From JACJWR01 sp964627505 (lineage in GTDB: Bacteria; Actinomycetota; Actinomycetes; S36-B12; UBA10799): a stretch of DNA of 64,000 nucleotides. Positions within the stretch are counted from its first letter, which is position 1; each line of letters starts with the position of its first letter. Positions 20,472-29,521 of this stretch are shown here, in pieces. The stretch is taken from positions 1 to 64,000 of the forward strand of contig CAZVKB010000002.1 in NCBI GenBank assembly GCA_964627505.1, in the 5' to 3' direction. The position numbers and the translations under genes were made by a program. Below the pieces are notes generated by a model that saw only the letters and a program-made list of their open reading frames with translations, did no database searches and was not told the DNA's origin.

Positions 20472-20506
20472 AGCCTAGCCACATCCGTCACATGAAGTAA
20501 ACTTCA
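20472..20506 (-). promoter_or_regulatory. ppc promoter with overlapping operator-like palindrome
   Basis: Minus strand: -35 TTTACT (20496-20501), 18-nt spacer, -10 TAGGCT (20472-20477). The -35 is inside the inverted repeat TGAAGT-AA-ACTTCA (20493-20506, 6-bp perfect arms). The repeat starts 9 bp past the ispG stop, so a terminator role is the alternative. Confidence 0.5.
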
Positions 20507-20514
20507 GGCGTCGC

Positions 20515-21663
20515 TCAACTCACAGACACTTCAGGCTCGCCTGCGCCTTCCATGGTCTCCGCTAAGCGCATCGCCTCGGCGATCAACGTTTCCACGATTT
20601 GCGCTTCTGGCACTGTGGCGATCACTTCCCCCTTGACAAAAATTTGGCCCTTGCCATTTCCAGAAGCCACGCCCAGGTCGGCATCCCGAGCCTCTCCCGG
20701 TCCGTTCACCACGCATCCCATCACCGCCACCCGCAGCGGAACATCGAGACCCTCCAACCCGGCGGTCACCTGCTCGGCCAGCGTGTACACGTCCACCTGG
20801 GCGCGGCCACAGGACGGGCAGGAGACGATCTCCAGCCCACGCTCCTTGAGGTTGAGCGACTCGAGAATCTGGTTGCCCACCCGGACTTCTTCGATCGGCG
20901 GTGCCGACAGTGACACCCGGATGGTGTCGCCAATGCCCCTGGACAACAACGCCCCGAAGGCCACCGATGATTTGATCGTGCCCTGGAAAGTGGGTCCGGC
21001 CTCTGTCACTCCAAGGTGCAACGGGTAGTCGCACCTCTCAGACAGCAACATGTACGCCTTGATCATCACCACCGGGTCGTGGTGTTTCACCGAGATCTTG
21101 ATGTCCCGAAAGTCGTGCTCCTCGAACAGCGAGGCCTCCCACAATGCCGACTCCACCAGCGCCTCGGGAGTGGCTTTGCCGTACTTGGCCATCAGGCGTT
21201 TGTCCAGCGACCCGGCGTTCACACCGATCCGGATCGGGGTGCCGTGGTCTCTGGCGGCTTTGGCGATCTCGCCCACCTTGTCGTCGAAACGTTTGATGTT
21301 CCCGGGATTCACCCGCACTCCCGCACATCCGGCTTCGATGGCGGCAAACACGTACTTGGGCTGGAAGTGAATATCGGCGATCACCGGGATTCCCGACTTC
21401 CGAGCAATCTGCGGCAGCGCTTCGGCATCGTCCTGGCTCGGTACCGCCACCCGCACCACCTGGCACCCGGCCGCGGTGAGTTCGGCGATCTGCTGCAACG
21501 TGGCATTCACGTCGGCGGTCACTGTGGTGCACATGCTTTGCACGCTCACCGGCGCTCCCCCACCCACCGCCACCGGATGACGCGGATGGTCCAGCAGGAT
21601 CTGCCTGGTGGGCCGCCGCGGTGCGACGGTGGACACGGACGGAATACCGAGCGCAATGGTCAT
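20515..21663 (-). CDS. ispG: 4-hydroxy-3-methylbut-2-enyl diphosphate synthase
   Basis: A 382-residue Fe-S enzyme of the MEP isoprenoid pathway (IspG/GcpE). N-terminal TIM barrel: SVQSMCTTVTADVNATLQQI, VADIHFQ, VRVNPGNI, IGVNAGSLD and GVTEAGP. C-terminal cluster-binding domain: VSCPSCGRAQVDV and VAVMGCVVNGPGEAR carry the cysteines. SD GAGGAGAGCATC precedes the ATG. With idi at 50918, the window contains two steps of isoprenoid supply. Divergent from the methyltransferase cluster at 21756. Confidence 0.97.
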   Translation of the reverse strand: MTIALGIPSVSTVAPRRPTRQILLDHPRHPVAVGGGAPVSVQSMCTTVTADVNATLQQIAELTAAGCQVVRVAVPSQDDAEALPQIARKSGIPVIADIHFQPKYVFAAIEAGCAGVRVNPGNIKRFDDKVGEIAKAARDHGTPIRIGVNAGSLDKRLMAKYGKATPEALVESALWEASLFEEHDFRDIKISVKHHDPVVMIKAYMLLSERCDYPLHLGVTEAGPTFQGTIKSSVAFGALLSRGIGDTIRVSLSAPPIEEVRVGNQILESLNLKERGLEIVSCPSCGRAQVDVYTLAEQVTAGLEGLDVPLRVAVMGCVVNGPGEARDADLGVASGNGKGQIFVKGEVIATVPEAQIVETLIAEAMRLAETMEGAGEPEVSVS

Positions 21664-21720
21664 GATGCTCTCCTCAACAAAGCGATACCCGCCATTATCG
21701 CCCCTGGGCCAGATGTCGCC

Positions 21721-21748
21721 TTGTCGAAGGTGCCGTGTCGTATAGCGT
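21721..21748 (+). promoter_or_regulatory. promoter of the envelope-glycan cluster, probably leaderless
   Basis: -35 TTGTCG (21721-21726), 16-nt spacer, -10 TAGCGT (21743-21748), then 7 nt to the ATG at 21756. Confidence 0.55.
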
Positions 21749-21755
21749 GTCGGTC

Positions 21756-22478
21756 ATGTCTTCCACCCGTGGCCTGCGTCGTTCGGCGCATTTGCTGGGC
21801 ACATTTCGCTTGGAGCAGACGCAGCCCGAGGTCTTTTACCGCGCGATTGCCGAAGACAGCATCGACCTGATCTCCGACTATGCCCGAGTAGGCGATGCCC
21901 TTGTGCTCGATGTCGGCGCCGGTCGGGAGCAGTTCGCAGAAGTATTCGCCGCCCACGGCGCTCGCTACATCGCCATCGACCCGGATGTCTCGCTGCTCGA
22001 CGACACCCCGGCGAGTCGTTCCACAGTGGTGGGTGACGGCTACCACCTGCCGTTCGCCGACGGCAGCAGCGACATCACGTTCTGTTCGAACGTGCTGGAG
22101 CATGTGACGGATCCCGCGCGTCTAGTCGCGGAACTGGCCCGGGTGACTGCACCGGGTGGAGTCATCGCGGTCTCCTACAGCAACTGGCTGGGACCCTGGG
22201 GCGGCCACGAGACCTCGCCCTACCACTATTTCGGCGGGCACTGGGCAGCCCGCCGATATACCCGCCACTACGGGCACCCGCCGAAGAACCGTCTGGGCGT
22301 CAACATGTACGCGCTGTCGGTGGCGGAGGGCTTGCGAATCGCCCGCCCCACGCCGGGCACCACGTTGCTGGACGCGCGACCGCGGTATCACCCGGATTGG
22401 GCAACCTGGGTGCTCGCGATCCCCGGCCTGCGCGAGTTCATCACTTGGAACCTCTGGTTTGTCTTGCGTAAGGTATGA
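21756..22478 (+). CDS. class I SAM-dependent methyltransferase
   Basis: A 240-residue methyltransferase. SAM-binding motif I is ALVLDVGAGREQFAEVF (about 49-65), followed by YIAIDPDVSLLD (motif II Asp), GDGYHLPFADGSSDITFCSNVLEHVTDP and a post-motif region LARVTAPGGVIAVSYSNWLGPWGGHE. The C-terminus is hydrophobic/aromatic (ITWNLWFVLRKV), suggesting membrane association. The next gene starts within its stop (ATGA, 22475-22478). The substrate is inferred to be a cell-envelope sugar or lipid because of the neighbours (acyltransferase, AftD, GT4). Confidence 0.88.
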   Translation: MSSTRGLRRSAHLLGTFRLEQTQPEVFYRAIAEDSIDLISDYARVGDALVLDVGAGREQFAEVFAAHGARYIAIDPDVSLLDDTPASRSTVVGDGYHLPFADGSSDITFCSNVLEHVTDPARLVAELARVTAPGGVIAVSYSNWLGPWGGHETSPYHYFGGHWAARRYTRHYGHPPKNRLGVNMYALSVAEGLRIARPTPGTTLLDARPRYHPDWATWVLAIPGLREFITWNLWFVLRKV

Positions 22479-24445
22479 CCCAAATGACCACCATAACCAC
22501 CAGTGCAGGCACCGACAGCGACATTTCCAACCAGCAGGAGCCGACCGGCACACGCTGGTCCCACATCAAAGCGCTTGATGGCCTGCGGGCAGTCGCCGTC
22601 CTTGCCGTGATGATTTTTCACTTCGGTTCAGGCTTCCTCTCAGGCGGCTTTCTGGGGGTGGATCTCTTCTTCGTCCTCAGCGGTTTTCTCATCACCTCAC
22701 TGCTCGTGGTCGAGTGGCGGCGTTGGGGCGGCATCGACATGTTCGCCTTTTGGGGCCGCCGCATCCGACGCCTGATGCCAGCCCTCATCGTCGTGACTAT
22801 CTTCACGTTGATCCTGGCGTGGGCAATCGATCACCCGCGCGGCGGCAGCAACGGTTTTGATGCGCTGGCGTCACTGGTGTATCTGAACAATTGGAACCAG
22901 GTGATCGATGGTTCGAACTACTTTGACTCGTTCGTCGGGCCCTCGCCGTTTCTCCACACTTGGTCTTTGGCAATTGAAGAGCAGTTCTACCTGGTGTGGC
23001 CGCCGGTGTTGTTGGTGCTCCTGGCGAAGTGGCGCGGAAAGTTGAGCAACGTCGCAGTCGTCGTCATCGGAGTCGTGCTGTTGTCTGCGGTGCTCATGGC
23101 TGTGCGGTATTCCGATGCGAATCCCACCGTGGCCTACGTCTCCACCGACACCCGACTGCAGACGATCGGCTTGGGCGCTCTCATTGCCCTCTTCACCGCC
23201 GGAGCCGCCGGAGCGACGGCACCGACGTTCTTTGGCCGGCATCGATTCTTGGCGCAAGTGGTCTCCCTGGCCCTCATCGTCGCTCTGATTATCGGTTTCG
23301 CCACGGTTGATGGGATGGATCCTTGGATGTATCGGGGTGGCTATCTGCTGTTTGCCGCCATCTCTGGACTTCTGATTTGGGTGGTGGTCACAGCACCCAG
23401 CACTGCGATCTCGCGCGCATTGTCGATTCGTCCAGCCGTAGCGATCGGTGTGATCAGCTATGGCCTCTATCTCTGGCACTGGCCGATGTACGTCTTTCTC
23501 ACTCCGGAATCCACCCGACTAGACGGCGCAGCGCTGTTCGCCACGCGAACCGCCTTGACGTTCGCTGCCGCCATCGGCAGCTATTTCGCCATCGAACGGC
23601 CCATCCGTCGGCGGGCAGTCCGGGATCGGTTCGGTCCGCGTGCGGAAACGGCGGTGATGGTTGTGGGTGTGCTGGTGGCCATGGCCATTGCGGTGACCAC
23701 ACTGGCCACACGCCCAGCCGTGGCCAAGGACGGCATGTCTGTGGCCACCTCGTCGAATGCAACCTTCGGCGCCACCCGCACACTGCTGTACGGCGACTCT
23801 GTGACATTCGCCATCAACAAAGACTTTGACGAGGCAGCACACCCGAACATCGATCCCGTTGCCAGTTCCTGGCTTGGCTGCCCCTCGTTGCCGCTGACCC
23901 AGCGCATCGAAGGCGTAGATGAGCCTCCGCGGGACTATTGCCAAAAGTGGTACTCCACCTGGCAGCAGACCATGGTGCAGGCCAATCCGGACGTGGCGTT
24001 GATGTTCGCCGGACAATGGCTGATGTTCGACACCGTGAAAGATGGCGAAGTGCTCGAGTTCGGTACCCCGCAATGGCGGGACTACATGACCGCGCAATGG
24101 GATGCCTACATCGGACCGATGACCGAACAGGTTCCCACTGTCGCCATCGTGAATGAGCCCTGTTACCGACTGTATGCCGGCGGTGGCTCTTTCCACGCCT
24201 CGATCCTCAACGACGATCAGAGAATCGAGACGATGAACCAGTTCCTGGCGGACTATGCAGCCGAGCGAGGACTACCCATCGTGGATTTCTACGACTTCCG
24301 CTGTGGCCCTGGGAAGGATCCCGAAATCATCGGCGGAACTAAGGCCACTGACGACGGCGTCCATCCCACACCCGAAGCAAATCAATACATCTGGGATTGG
24401 CTCGCCAGCGAGATCACCCGCTTGTCGCAAACCCAAGACACCTGA
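22475..24445 (+). CDS. membrane acyltransferase 3 (OafA-like) with C-terminal SGNH domain
   Basis: A 656-residue integral membrane protein. The N-terminal acyltransferase-3 domain (about 30-400) has HIKALDGLRAVAVLAVMIFHF (conserved His-containing first helix), GGFLGVDLFFVLSGFLI and HTWSLAIEEQFYLVWP, with roughly ten helices. After a final helix (about 405-420) lies an extracytoplasmic SGNH-like domain with LLYGDSVTF and DDGVHPTPEANQYI (Asp/His). The GxND block is not obvious. Such proteins O-acylate cell-envelope polysaccharides. Translationally coupled to the preceding methyltransferase. Confidence 0.92.
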   Translation: MTQMTTITTSAGTDSDISNQQEPTGTRWSHIKALDGLRAVAVLAVMIFHFGSGFLSGGFLGVDLFFVLSGFLITSLLVVEWRRWGGIDMFAFWGRRIRRLMPALIVVTIFTLILAWAIDHPRGGSNGFDALASLVYLNNWNQVIDGSNYFDSFVGPSPFLHTWSLAIEEQFYLVWPPVLLVLLAKWRGKLSNVAVVVIGVVLLSAVLMAVRYSDANPTVAYVSTDTRLQTIGLGALIALFTAGAAGATAPTFFGRHRFLAQVVSLALIVALIIGFATVDGMDPWMYRGGYLLFAAISGLLIWVVVTAPSTAISRALSIRPAVAIGVISYGLYLWHWPMYVFLTPESTRLDGAALFATRTALTFAAAIGSYFAIERPIRRRAVRDRFGPRAETAVMVVGVLVAMAIAVTTLATRPAVAKDGMSVATSSNATFGATRTLLYGDSVTFAINKDFDEAAHPNIDPVASSWLGCPSLPLTQRIEGVDEPPRDYCQKWYSTWQQTMVQANPDVALMFAGQWLMFDTVKDGEVLEFGTPQWRDYMTAQWDAYIGPMTEQVPTVAIVNEPCYRLYAGGGSFHASILNDDQRIETMNQFLADYAAERGLPIVDFYDFRCGPGKDPEIIGGTKATDDGVHPTPEANQYIWDWLASEITRLSQTQDT

Positions 24446-24520
24446 GATCCAACCGCCGCCGCACCGCGAACAAGTCCAACCGCCGCACCGCAACCGGTTC
24501 CGCTCACGGACTAGTTCCAG

Positions 24521-24922
24521 TCACGGACTCGGGCTCCGAGCAACTTCCACCCGGCGATTCAACCCGAAGGTGGCAATGCCGGCGATACCCACGATCATCG
24601 AGGAGCCCACCAAACCGGCCGCCAGCAGGCGCTGTCGCGAGGTGGCTTGTTGACAACTGGCAGTTGCCCGCGGGGTGCTGGTAGTCGCGTTTCCGCAGAT
24701 CAGTGTTTCCCCTGTGGCACCTGCCACGGTCACGGGCCAGTAGACAGCCACTCCGGCCCACATCAACAGACACAGGACTATCGCCAAGGAGAGTTTGCTA
24801 CCCCGGCTGAGGACCGCCACATCCCGCTGCGACCGACCGGGTGACGGTGCCGCAGACTCAGCAGCCCTGGCTGTGTGGGCGGACACGCCGGGACTCGCTA
24901 CTCCACTAGACTCTGGCACCAT
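24521..24922 (-). CDS. small two-helix membrane protein, unrecognised
   Basis: A 133-residue predicted protein. A polar Ser/Ala/Pro-rich N-terminus (1-40) is followed by helix 1 (LAIVLCLLMWAGVAVYWPV), an external-type loop with two Cys (ETLICGNATTSTPRATASCQQ), helix 2 (LAAGLVGSSMIVGIAGIATFGL) and a short basic tail. It fills the gap between the acyltransferase (75 bp away) and AftD. Its ATG lies on the same CATG as the AftD start, head-to-head. GGGAG lies about 9 nt upstream on its own strand. The two-helix/two-Cys layout favours a real gene. Start codon and function uncertain. Bases 24446-24520 hold only short direct repeats (tccaaccgccg). Confidence 0.6.
   Translation of the reverse strand: MVPESSGVASPGVSAHTARAAESAAPSPGRSQRDVAVLSRGSKLSLAIVLCLLMWAGVAVYWPVTVAGATGETLICGNATTSTPRATASCQQATSRQRLLAAGLVGSSMIVGIAGIATFGLNRRVEVARSPSP
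24907..24912 (+). promoter_or_regulatory. -10 box of the AftD gene, probable leaderless start
   Basis: TAGACT lies 8 nt before the ATG at 24921, inside the first codons of the divergent small membrane protein gene. It supports placing the AftD start at 24921 rather than at the longer ORF start 24795. Confidence 0.45.
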
Positions 24923-27900
24923 GCTGTCTCTCTCCCACCGGTCGAACGGGGTGTCGTCCCCAACGGTTGTATCGGCCCGGGAGAAACTTGTCTACGCCGT
25001 GCTCGGTCTACTTCTACTCTTGTTGCTATTCACGAGTCAACGCGGGCTCTTCACCCCTGATATCAAACCAGAGGTTTACCTTAACCCGATCCTACGGCTG
25101 AAACTGGACCTCGGCACCTGGCTACCCAACCCCAGTTTGGGCACATCGAATTACAACATGGGTCTGGCCCCGTATGACGGCCTCAACGCCGCGCTGCATG
25201 TTGCGGGCGTTCCGCCGGAAGCGGCACCTCGAATCATTCGGTGGGTCTTCTATCTCTTGGGTGCGTGGGGCGCCGTGAGGCTGATTCGCACCCTGGCACC
25301 CGGCGCGGACTCGCCGGCCCTCAGGTTGACCACGGCAGTTGTCTTCGTGCTCAATCCCTACTCTGTTGTGGCTGGCAGCACGGCTGCGATTCTGATCCCC
25401 TACACGCTGTTCCCATGGTTCCTGGCAGCCACCATCAGTACCCTGCGCAATCGTTCTTGGCGCTCGGCCGCCGCTGCCGCGTTGCTGTTCGCCGCGATGA
25501 CCGGAATGAATGTGGGGGCTGTGCCGCTGTTGCAACTCGCTGCGCTCCCAGCACTTGTGGGCTGGTTACTGTGGCGCCGCGAAATCACTGTCCGCCATGC
25601 GCTGGCAGGTTTGACCAAACTCGCCACGCTGAGTGTCGGGGTGTCGCTGTACTGGCTGTTGCCCTCGGTATTTGCCGCAGGAGCTGCCACCACGGTTATC
25701 GACAATTCCGAAACTCTGACCAGCGTCGCCAGCACCAGCAGTTGGTCTGAAGTATTGCGTGGCCTTGGTCTTTGGCCGCTGTATGGGCAGTCGATCAGTG
25801 GCCCCTGGCAACCAGGTTTCGTCCCCTATCTCGCCGATATCGCCGTAATCTTGGCCTCATTCGCGGTCTTGGTGCTGGCAATTTTGGGAACTGTCGTCAC
25901 GAAGTTGCCGGTGCGCACATTGATTCTGGCGCTGTTCTTGGTGGTCGGCTCGGTGATGGTGGGGATGCACCCACCGGAACACCCCTCGCCCCTGGGCCGT
26001 CTATTGTTACGCGCTTTCGAAGCGTTCCCCAGCCTGCTGGCATTGCGCACCACCAACAAAGCCGGTGCCGGCGTGGCCCTCGCCCTCACGTTCGGGGTGG
26101 CTCTGCTGGTGGTCTGGCTCAGTCGGCGCCAACTCAGCGGGCTCATGCGAGCAACAAGTCTGACGATGGTGGCGGCGACCGTGCTACTGGCCTCACAGCC
26201 GGTGTGGGCAGGCCAGTGGTTCTTGGGTCGGTGGGCAATCCCGGACTACTGGCAGCGCGCCTCCAACTATTTGAACACCTCGCAACCAGGTCGACTGTGG
26301 TTCGTACCCGGCGAGGTGCTCGCCCACTACACGTGGAGCACTTCCAGTGTGGACGACGTCAACCTGTCGTGGTTCGGCAATCGGGAATCTCTCGTGCGCA
26401 CCGTATTGCCGACTGAAAGTCCGGAATCCACCAACTTGCTGTTCGCCATCGATAATCAGTTGCAAAACGGCCGTGCCACCGGAAATTCGCTGTCCTACAT
26501 GGCGGCATTGCTTGGGGCTGATCAACTGTTAGTTCGCAATGACACGAACTGGGAGGATTACGACGGCGCGGCACCCGACCAGGTGATGGCGCAGGTGCAA
26601 GCCGATCCGGGGCTGTCCCCCATCGTCGCTTTCGGATCTCCCGGCGAAAATGTGGACCTGCCGGTGACTGCCACCGAGCCGGCGCCATCCCCATTGGCGG
26701 TGTTCGCGGTTCCCGGTGCGCAACCACCCACACGGGCACTTCCGGAAGACGCCACCACCGTTCTGGTGGGTGATGGTTTGGGCATCATCAACACCCGATC
26801 CTTCGGATTGTTGCCAGCGGAACCGGTGCTGCGCTATGCCTACCAGTTGGACCGTGACCAAGCGCTGGCACTCACGGGGGCTAGCCACAGGTGGCTGTTG
26901 ACCGATACCAATCGGCGAACCGAAGTCGCCTCCGGTCACTTACGCGACGCGGTCGGCCCGCTACTCACTCCGGAGCAGATCCCAGCCAGCACTCGGGCAT
27001 TGGGGAGTGAGGGTGATCAGACTGTTGCCTACTACAAGGGAATCGATAGCCTCAGCGCATCCACTTACGGGGTGATGGGGCGAGGCGGGCTCTACGGCAA
27101 CCCGAACTACGCAGTGGATGGCGACTCGAACACAGCGTGGGTCGCGGGTGTGTTCGCAGACGCTACTGGCGAATGGTTGGAATTGCGTTTTGACCAGCCG
27201 CAGCCGCTAGACGTCGTGCAGATTCAATCGCTGGTGACCGGGGAGAGCCGGATCTCCAGTTTCACCATCCAGGCCGATGAGCAAGCTCGGACTGCTGTGG
27301 TCCGCCCCGACGGCACCGCCACTACGGATTTCCGCGGGCTCACCAGCGACACGCTGCGCATCACAGTCGGCGGCGAAGACAACCCAGGCGTGAGCCCGGT
27401 CGGGATTTCTGAGCTCAGGATCGACGGTGTGGAGATCCAGCGCGGCGCCCGGCTGCCCCAAACCATGTCGGCCATCGCCGACCTCGATGGCGGGGCGTTC
27501 GCGGACGAACTCGCCACGAGCCCGATCGACATCATGATGACGCAGAGTTATGACTCGATTGGCCTGCTCGATGATCAGCCGGTGATGTTGCGGGCCTTCT
27601 CCCTGCCCGTGAACAAGACCTACCAGGCGCATGGATTCGTGCGACCGACAATCCCCGGCACGCTACCCATCCAAGACGAACGCGGCTGCGCCCGAATCGC
27701 CACATTGGATGGCGAACCGCTGTGGGCCGCCCCCCTCCTGGGAGCAGTGTCAGCCACGGATCCATGGCCTTTCACCACCTGTGACCCAGTCTTCGTCAGT
27801 GCCGGGTCACACGAGTTGGCACCCGTCCCGGAGACCAGCATCAACACCGTGGTGTGGCGCGACCAACTAGACCCGCAGGTGGCTGAACCCAGCACGACTG

Positions 27901-28613
27901 CCTCGGCCAAAGTTATGTCCCAATCCCCCACGGCCATGCAGATCGAAGTGACCAACCCCGACGGCGAGGAACTGTACCTGGCCTCCGGCATGAGCGTCGA
28001 TCAACGCTGGCGCGCAAGCGTTGCCGGTGAATCACTGGGCGAGCCTGTGACGGTCAACGGTCATTCCATGGCGTGGGTGACGTCTCGGCCCGGCACATAT
28101 GTTGTGGACTTGGCGTTCGCACCTCAAACCACCGCGGTGGTTGCACGATGGCTCTCTGTCGCGGTGGTGGCGATTGCGTTGTACCTGGCAGCGTTTGGAC
28201 GCCGCCGCCCTGACTGGGCCTGTGCGCCCCCAGCGGGACGCTTGCCGTGGTTACCCAATCCGTGGACAGTCGCCACGCTAGGCACCGTCTGGCTGTGGCT
28301 CACCCTGGGTCCGCGCGGCGCCCTGGCTGGTGCGGTGTTCGGGCTCCTCGTCGGCACTCGCCTCCTGTCCGCAGTCACCGTGACATGGCTGGGCATCACG
28401 ATGCTCTGCGCCGTCCCGCTGGCCTGGATCATCGGTAACACTTCGGTGTGGGGACTGGTGTCGCCGACGCTGGTATTGGGCAATCCGCTACCCGCATGGC
28501 TGGCGCTGGGCGGCCTCACGATCGTCACGATGGGGATTGCCCTGCACGCCTGGGATCGTCGACCCGTACGATCTGACACCACGACTGGCCGTGAGGATGT
28601 GAGCGTTCCCTGA
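24921..28613 (+). CDS. aftD: alpha-(1->3)-arabinofuranosyltransferase, AftD family (DUF3367)
   Basis: A 1230-residue membrane glycosyltransferase of the GT-C fold that would transfer arabinofuranose from a polyprenyl-phosphate donor in envelope arabinan synthesis. N-terminal helices (from about residue 20) are followed by an acidic loop with FTPDIKPEVYLNP and the loop around NPSLGTSNYNMGL; about 12 helices extend to about residue 430. The large extracytoplasmic part contains a discoidin-like module (NYAVDGDSNTAWVAG, then WLELRFDQPQPLDVV, about 730-800). Further helices lie at the C-terminus (about 1070-1200). Slightly shorter than mycobacterial AftD (about 1400). The stop overlaps the next start (TGATG). 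Confidence 0.9.
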   Translation: MLSLSHRSNGVSSPTVVSAREKLVYAVLGLLLLLLLFTSQRGLFTPDIKPEVYLNPILRLKLDLGTWLPNPSLGTSNYNMGLAPYDGLNAALHVAGVPPEAAPRIIRWVFYLLGAWGAVRLIRTLAPGADSPALRLTTAVVFVLNPYSVVAGSTAAILIPYTLFPWFLAATISTLRNRSWRSAAAAALLFAAMTGMNVGAVPLLQLAALPALVGWLLWRREITVRHALAGLTKLATLSVGVSLYWLLPSVFAAGAATTVIDNSETLTSVASTSSWSEVLRGLGLWPLYGQSISGPWQPGFVPYLADIAVILASFAVLVLAILGTVVTKLPVRTLILALFLVVGSVMVGMHPPEHPSPLGRLLLRAFEAFPSLLALRTTNKAGAGVALALTFGVALLVVWLSRRQLSGLMRATSLTMVAATVLLASQPVWAGQWFLGRWAIPDYWQRASNYLNTSQPGRLWFVPGEVLAHYTWSTSSVDDVNLSWFGNRESLVRTVLPTESPESTNLLFAIDNQLQNGRATGNSLSYMAALLGADQLLVRNDTNWEDYDGAAPDQVMAQVQADPGLSPIVAFGSPGENVDLPVTATEPAPSPLAVFAVPGAQPPTRALPEDATTVLVGDGLGIINTRSFGLLPAEPVLRYAYQLDRDQALALTGASHRWLLTDTNRRTEVASGHLRDAVGPLLTPEQIPASTRALGSEGDQTVAYYKGIDSLSASTYGVMGRGGLYGNPNYAVDGDSNTAWVAGVFADATGEWLELRFDQPQPLDVVQIQSLVTGESRISSFTIQADEQARTAVVRPDGTATTDFRGLTSDTLRITVGGEDNPGVSPVGISELRIDGVEIQRGARLPQTMSAIADLDGGAFADELATSPIDIMMTQSYDSIGLLDDQPVMLRAFSLPVNKTYQAHGFVRPTIPGTLPIQDERGCARIATLDGEPLWAAPLLGAVSATDPWPFTTCDPVFVSAGSHELAPVPETSINTVVWRDQLDPQVAEPSTTASAKVMSQSPTAMQIEVTNPDGEELYLASGMSVDQRWRASVAGESLGEPVTVNGHSMAWVTSRPGTYVVDLAFAPQTTAVVARWLSVAVVAIALYLAAFGRRRPDWACAPPAGRLPWLPNPWTVATLGTVWLWLTLGPRGALAGAVFGLLVGTRLLSAVTVTWLGITMLCAVPLAWIIGNTSVWGLVSPTLVLGNPLPAWLALGGLTIVTMGIALHAWDRRPVRSDTTTGREDVSVP

Positions 28614-29521
28614 TGGCAACGAGCGCAGAACGACCGAGCTATTGGCAAGCTGATGCGCCACACTGCGAGGCCTGCGGGAGCCCCTACCTGGCTTGGCAGA
28701 TTGCACCGCTGTGTGTGTTGTGGCGCTGTCCGCGATGTGGACATATCGAGCGTGATCTGGCGTTGGCCCCGGCTGGGGCGAGGCCGGAGGCGATCGGCGG
28801 AAACGTGCATGCGGACCCGCTGCGCACCCGCCTCACCGCCAGCCGTCTTCGCCGCCATGTCCGGGGGCGTGATCGCGGTCGGGTCCTGGAAATCGGTGCC
28901 GGGGCCGGCGGGTTAGCACGACTGCTGGCCCCCCAAGCATCGTCATATGATGCCTTGGAACCGTTTTCCGATGCGAGTATCGCTGCCGAGATGGCCGCTC
29001 TGGGCGTGAATTGGCAGCAGCTCGGCGTGACCGAGGCGGAATTCCCACCTGCGAGTTTCGACCTCATCGTGGGCATTCATGTGGTGGAACACATCCACGA
29101 CATCGCCCCGGCATTGACCCGGATGTCGCAATGGTTGGCCCCCGGCGGAGTGCTGTATGCGCTCACCCCCAATGCCGACTCGGCCGCACTTCGCACTTTC
29201 GGAGCTGATTGGTGGATGCTCGAAGATCCCACCCACCGGCGCTTTTTCAGTGCCGCATCGGCCCGGATCATGTTGGAGTCGTCTGGATTCACGCGAGCGG
29301 TGGTCCGCCCTGTCGTGACGGACTCCCTGATGTGCGAACCCGCTTCCCTAGCCCGTCGTTTGGGCGCCCGCGGGGTGAGTAGCGAGGCAGACAAACGCGT
29401 GATCGCCTTGGGCTTGGCTGCAACTCCTGGACTTATGGCCTTGCGTACTGTGCGCCCACGATGGTGCGCCGCCATTGAGATCATGGCGGTCAAGGGAACT
29501 CCCGCGGAAGTATCGCCATGA
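28613..29521 (+). CDS. class I SAM methyltransferase with N-terminal zinc ribbon
   Basis: A 302-residue protein. The N-terminus has CEAC (18-21) and CPRC (39-42), a zinc-ribbon-like pair. The methyltransferase domain starts at RVLEIGAGAGGLARLL (about 92-107), with GIHVVEHIHDIAPALTRMSQWLAPGGVLYALTPN downstream. The TGATG overlap with aftD and the ATGA overlap with the following GT4 gene put it in one translational unit. This layout (Zn ribbon then Methyltransf_11/23 type) occurs in sugar O- or C-methyltransferases. Inferred to modify an envelope glycan. Confidence 0.88.
   Translation: MATSAERPSYWQADAPHCEACGSPYLAWQIAPLCVLWRCPRCGHIERDLALAPAGARPEAIGGNVHADPLRTRLTASRLRRHVRGRDRGRVLEIGAGAGGLARLLAPQASSYDALEPFSDASIAAEMAALGVNWQQLGVTEAEFPPASFDLIVGIHVVEHIHDIAPALTRMSQWLAPGGVLYALTPNADSAALRTFGADWWMLEDPTHRRFFSAASARIMLESSGFTRAVVRPVVTDSLMCEPASLARRLGARGVSSEADKRVIALGLAATPGLMALRTVRPRWCAAIEIMAVKGTPAEVSP

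Noticed and set aside
24446..24520. Short direct repeats (tccaaccgccg, tcacggact) after the acyltransferase
   Set aside because: Only two copies of each and no inverted structure; likely chance in a GC-rich gap.
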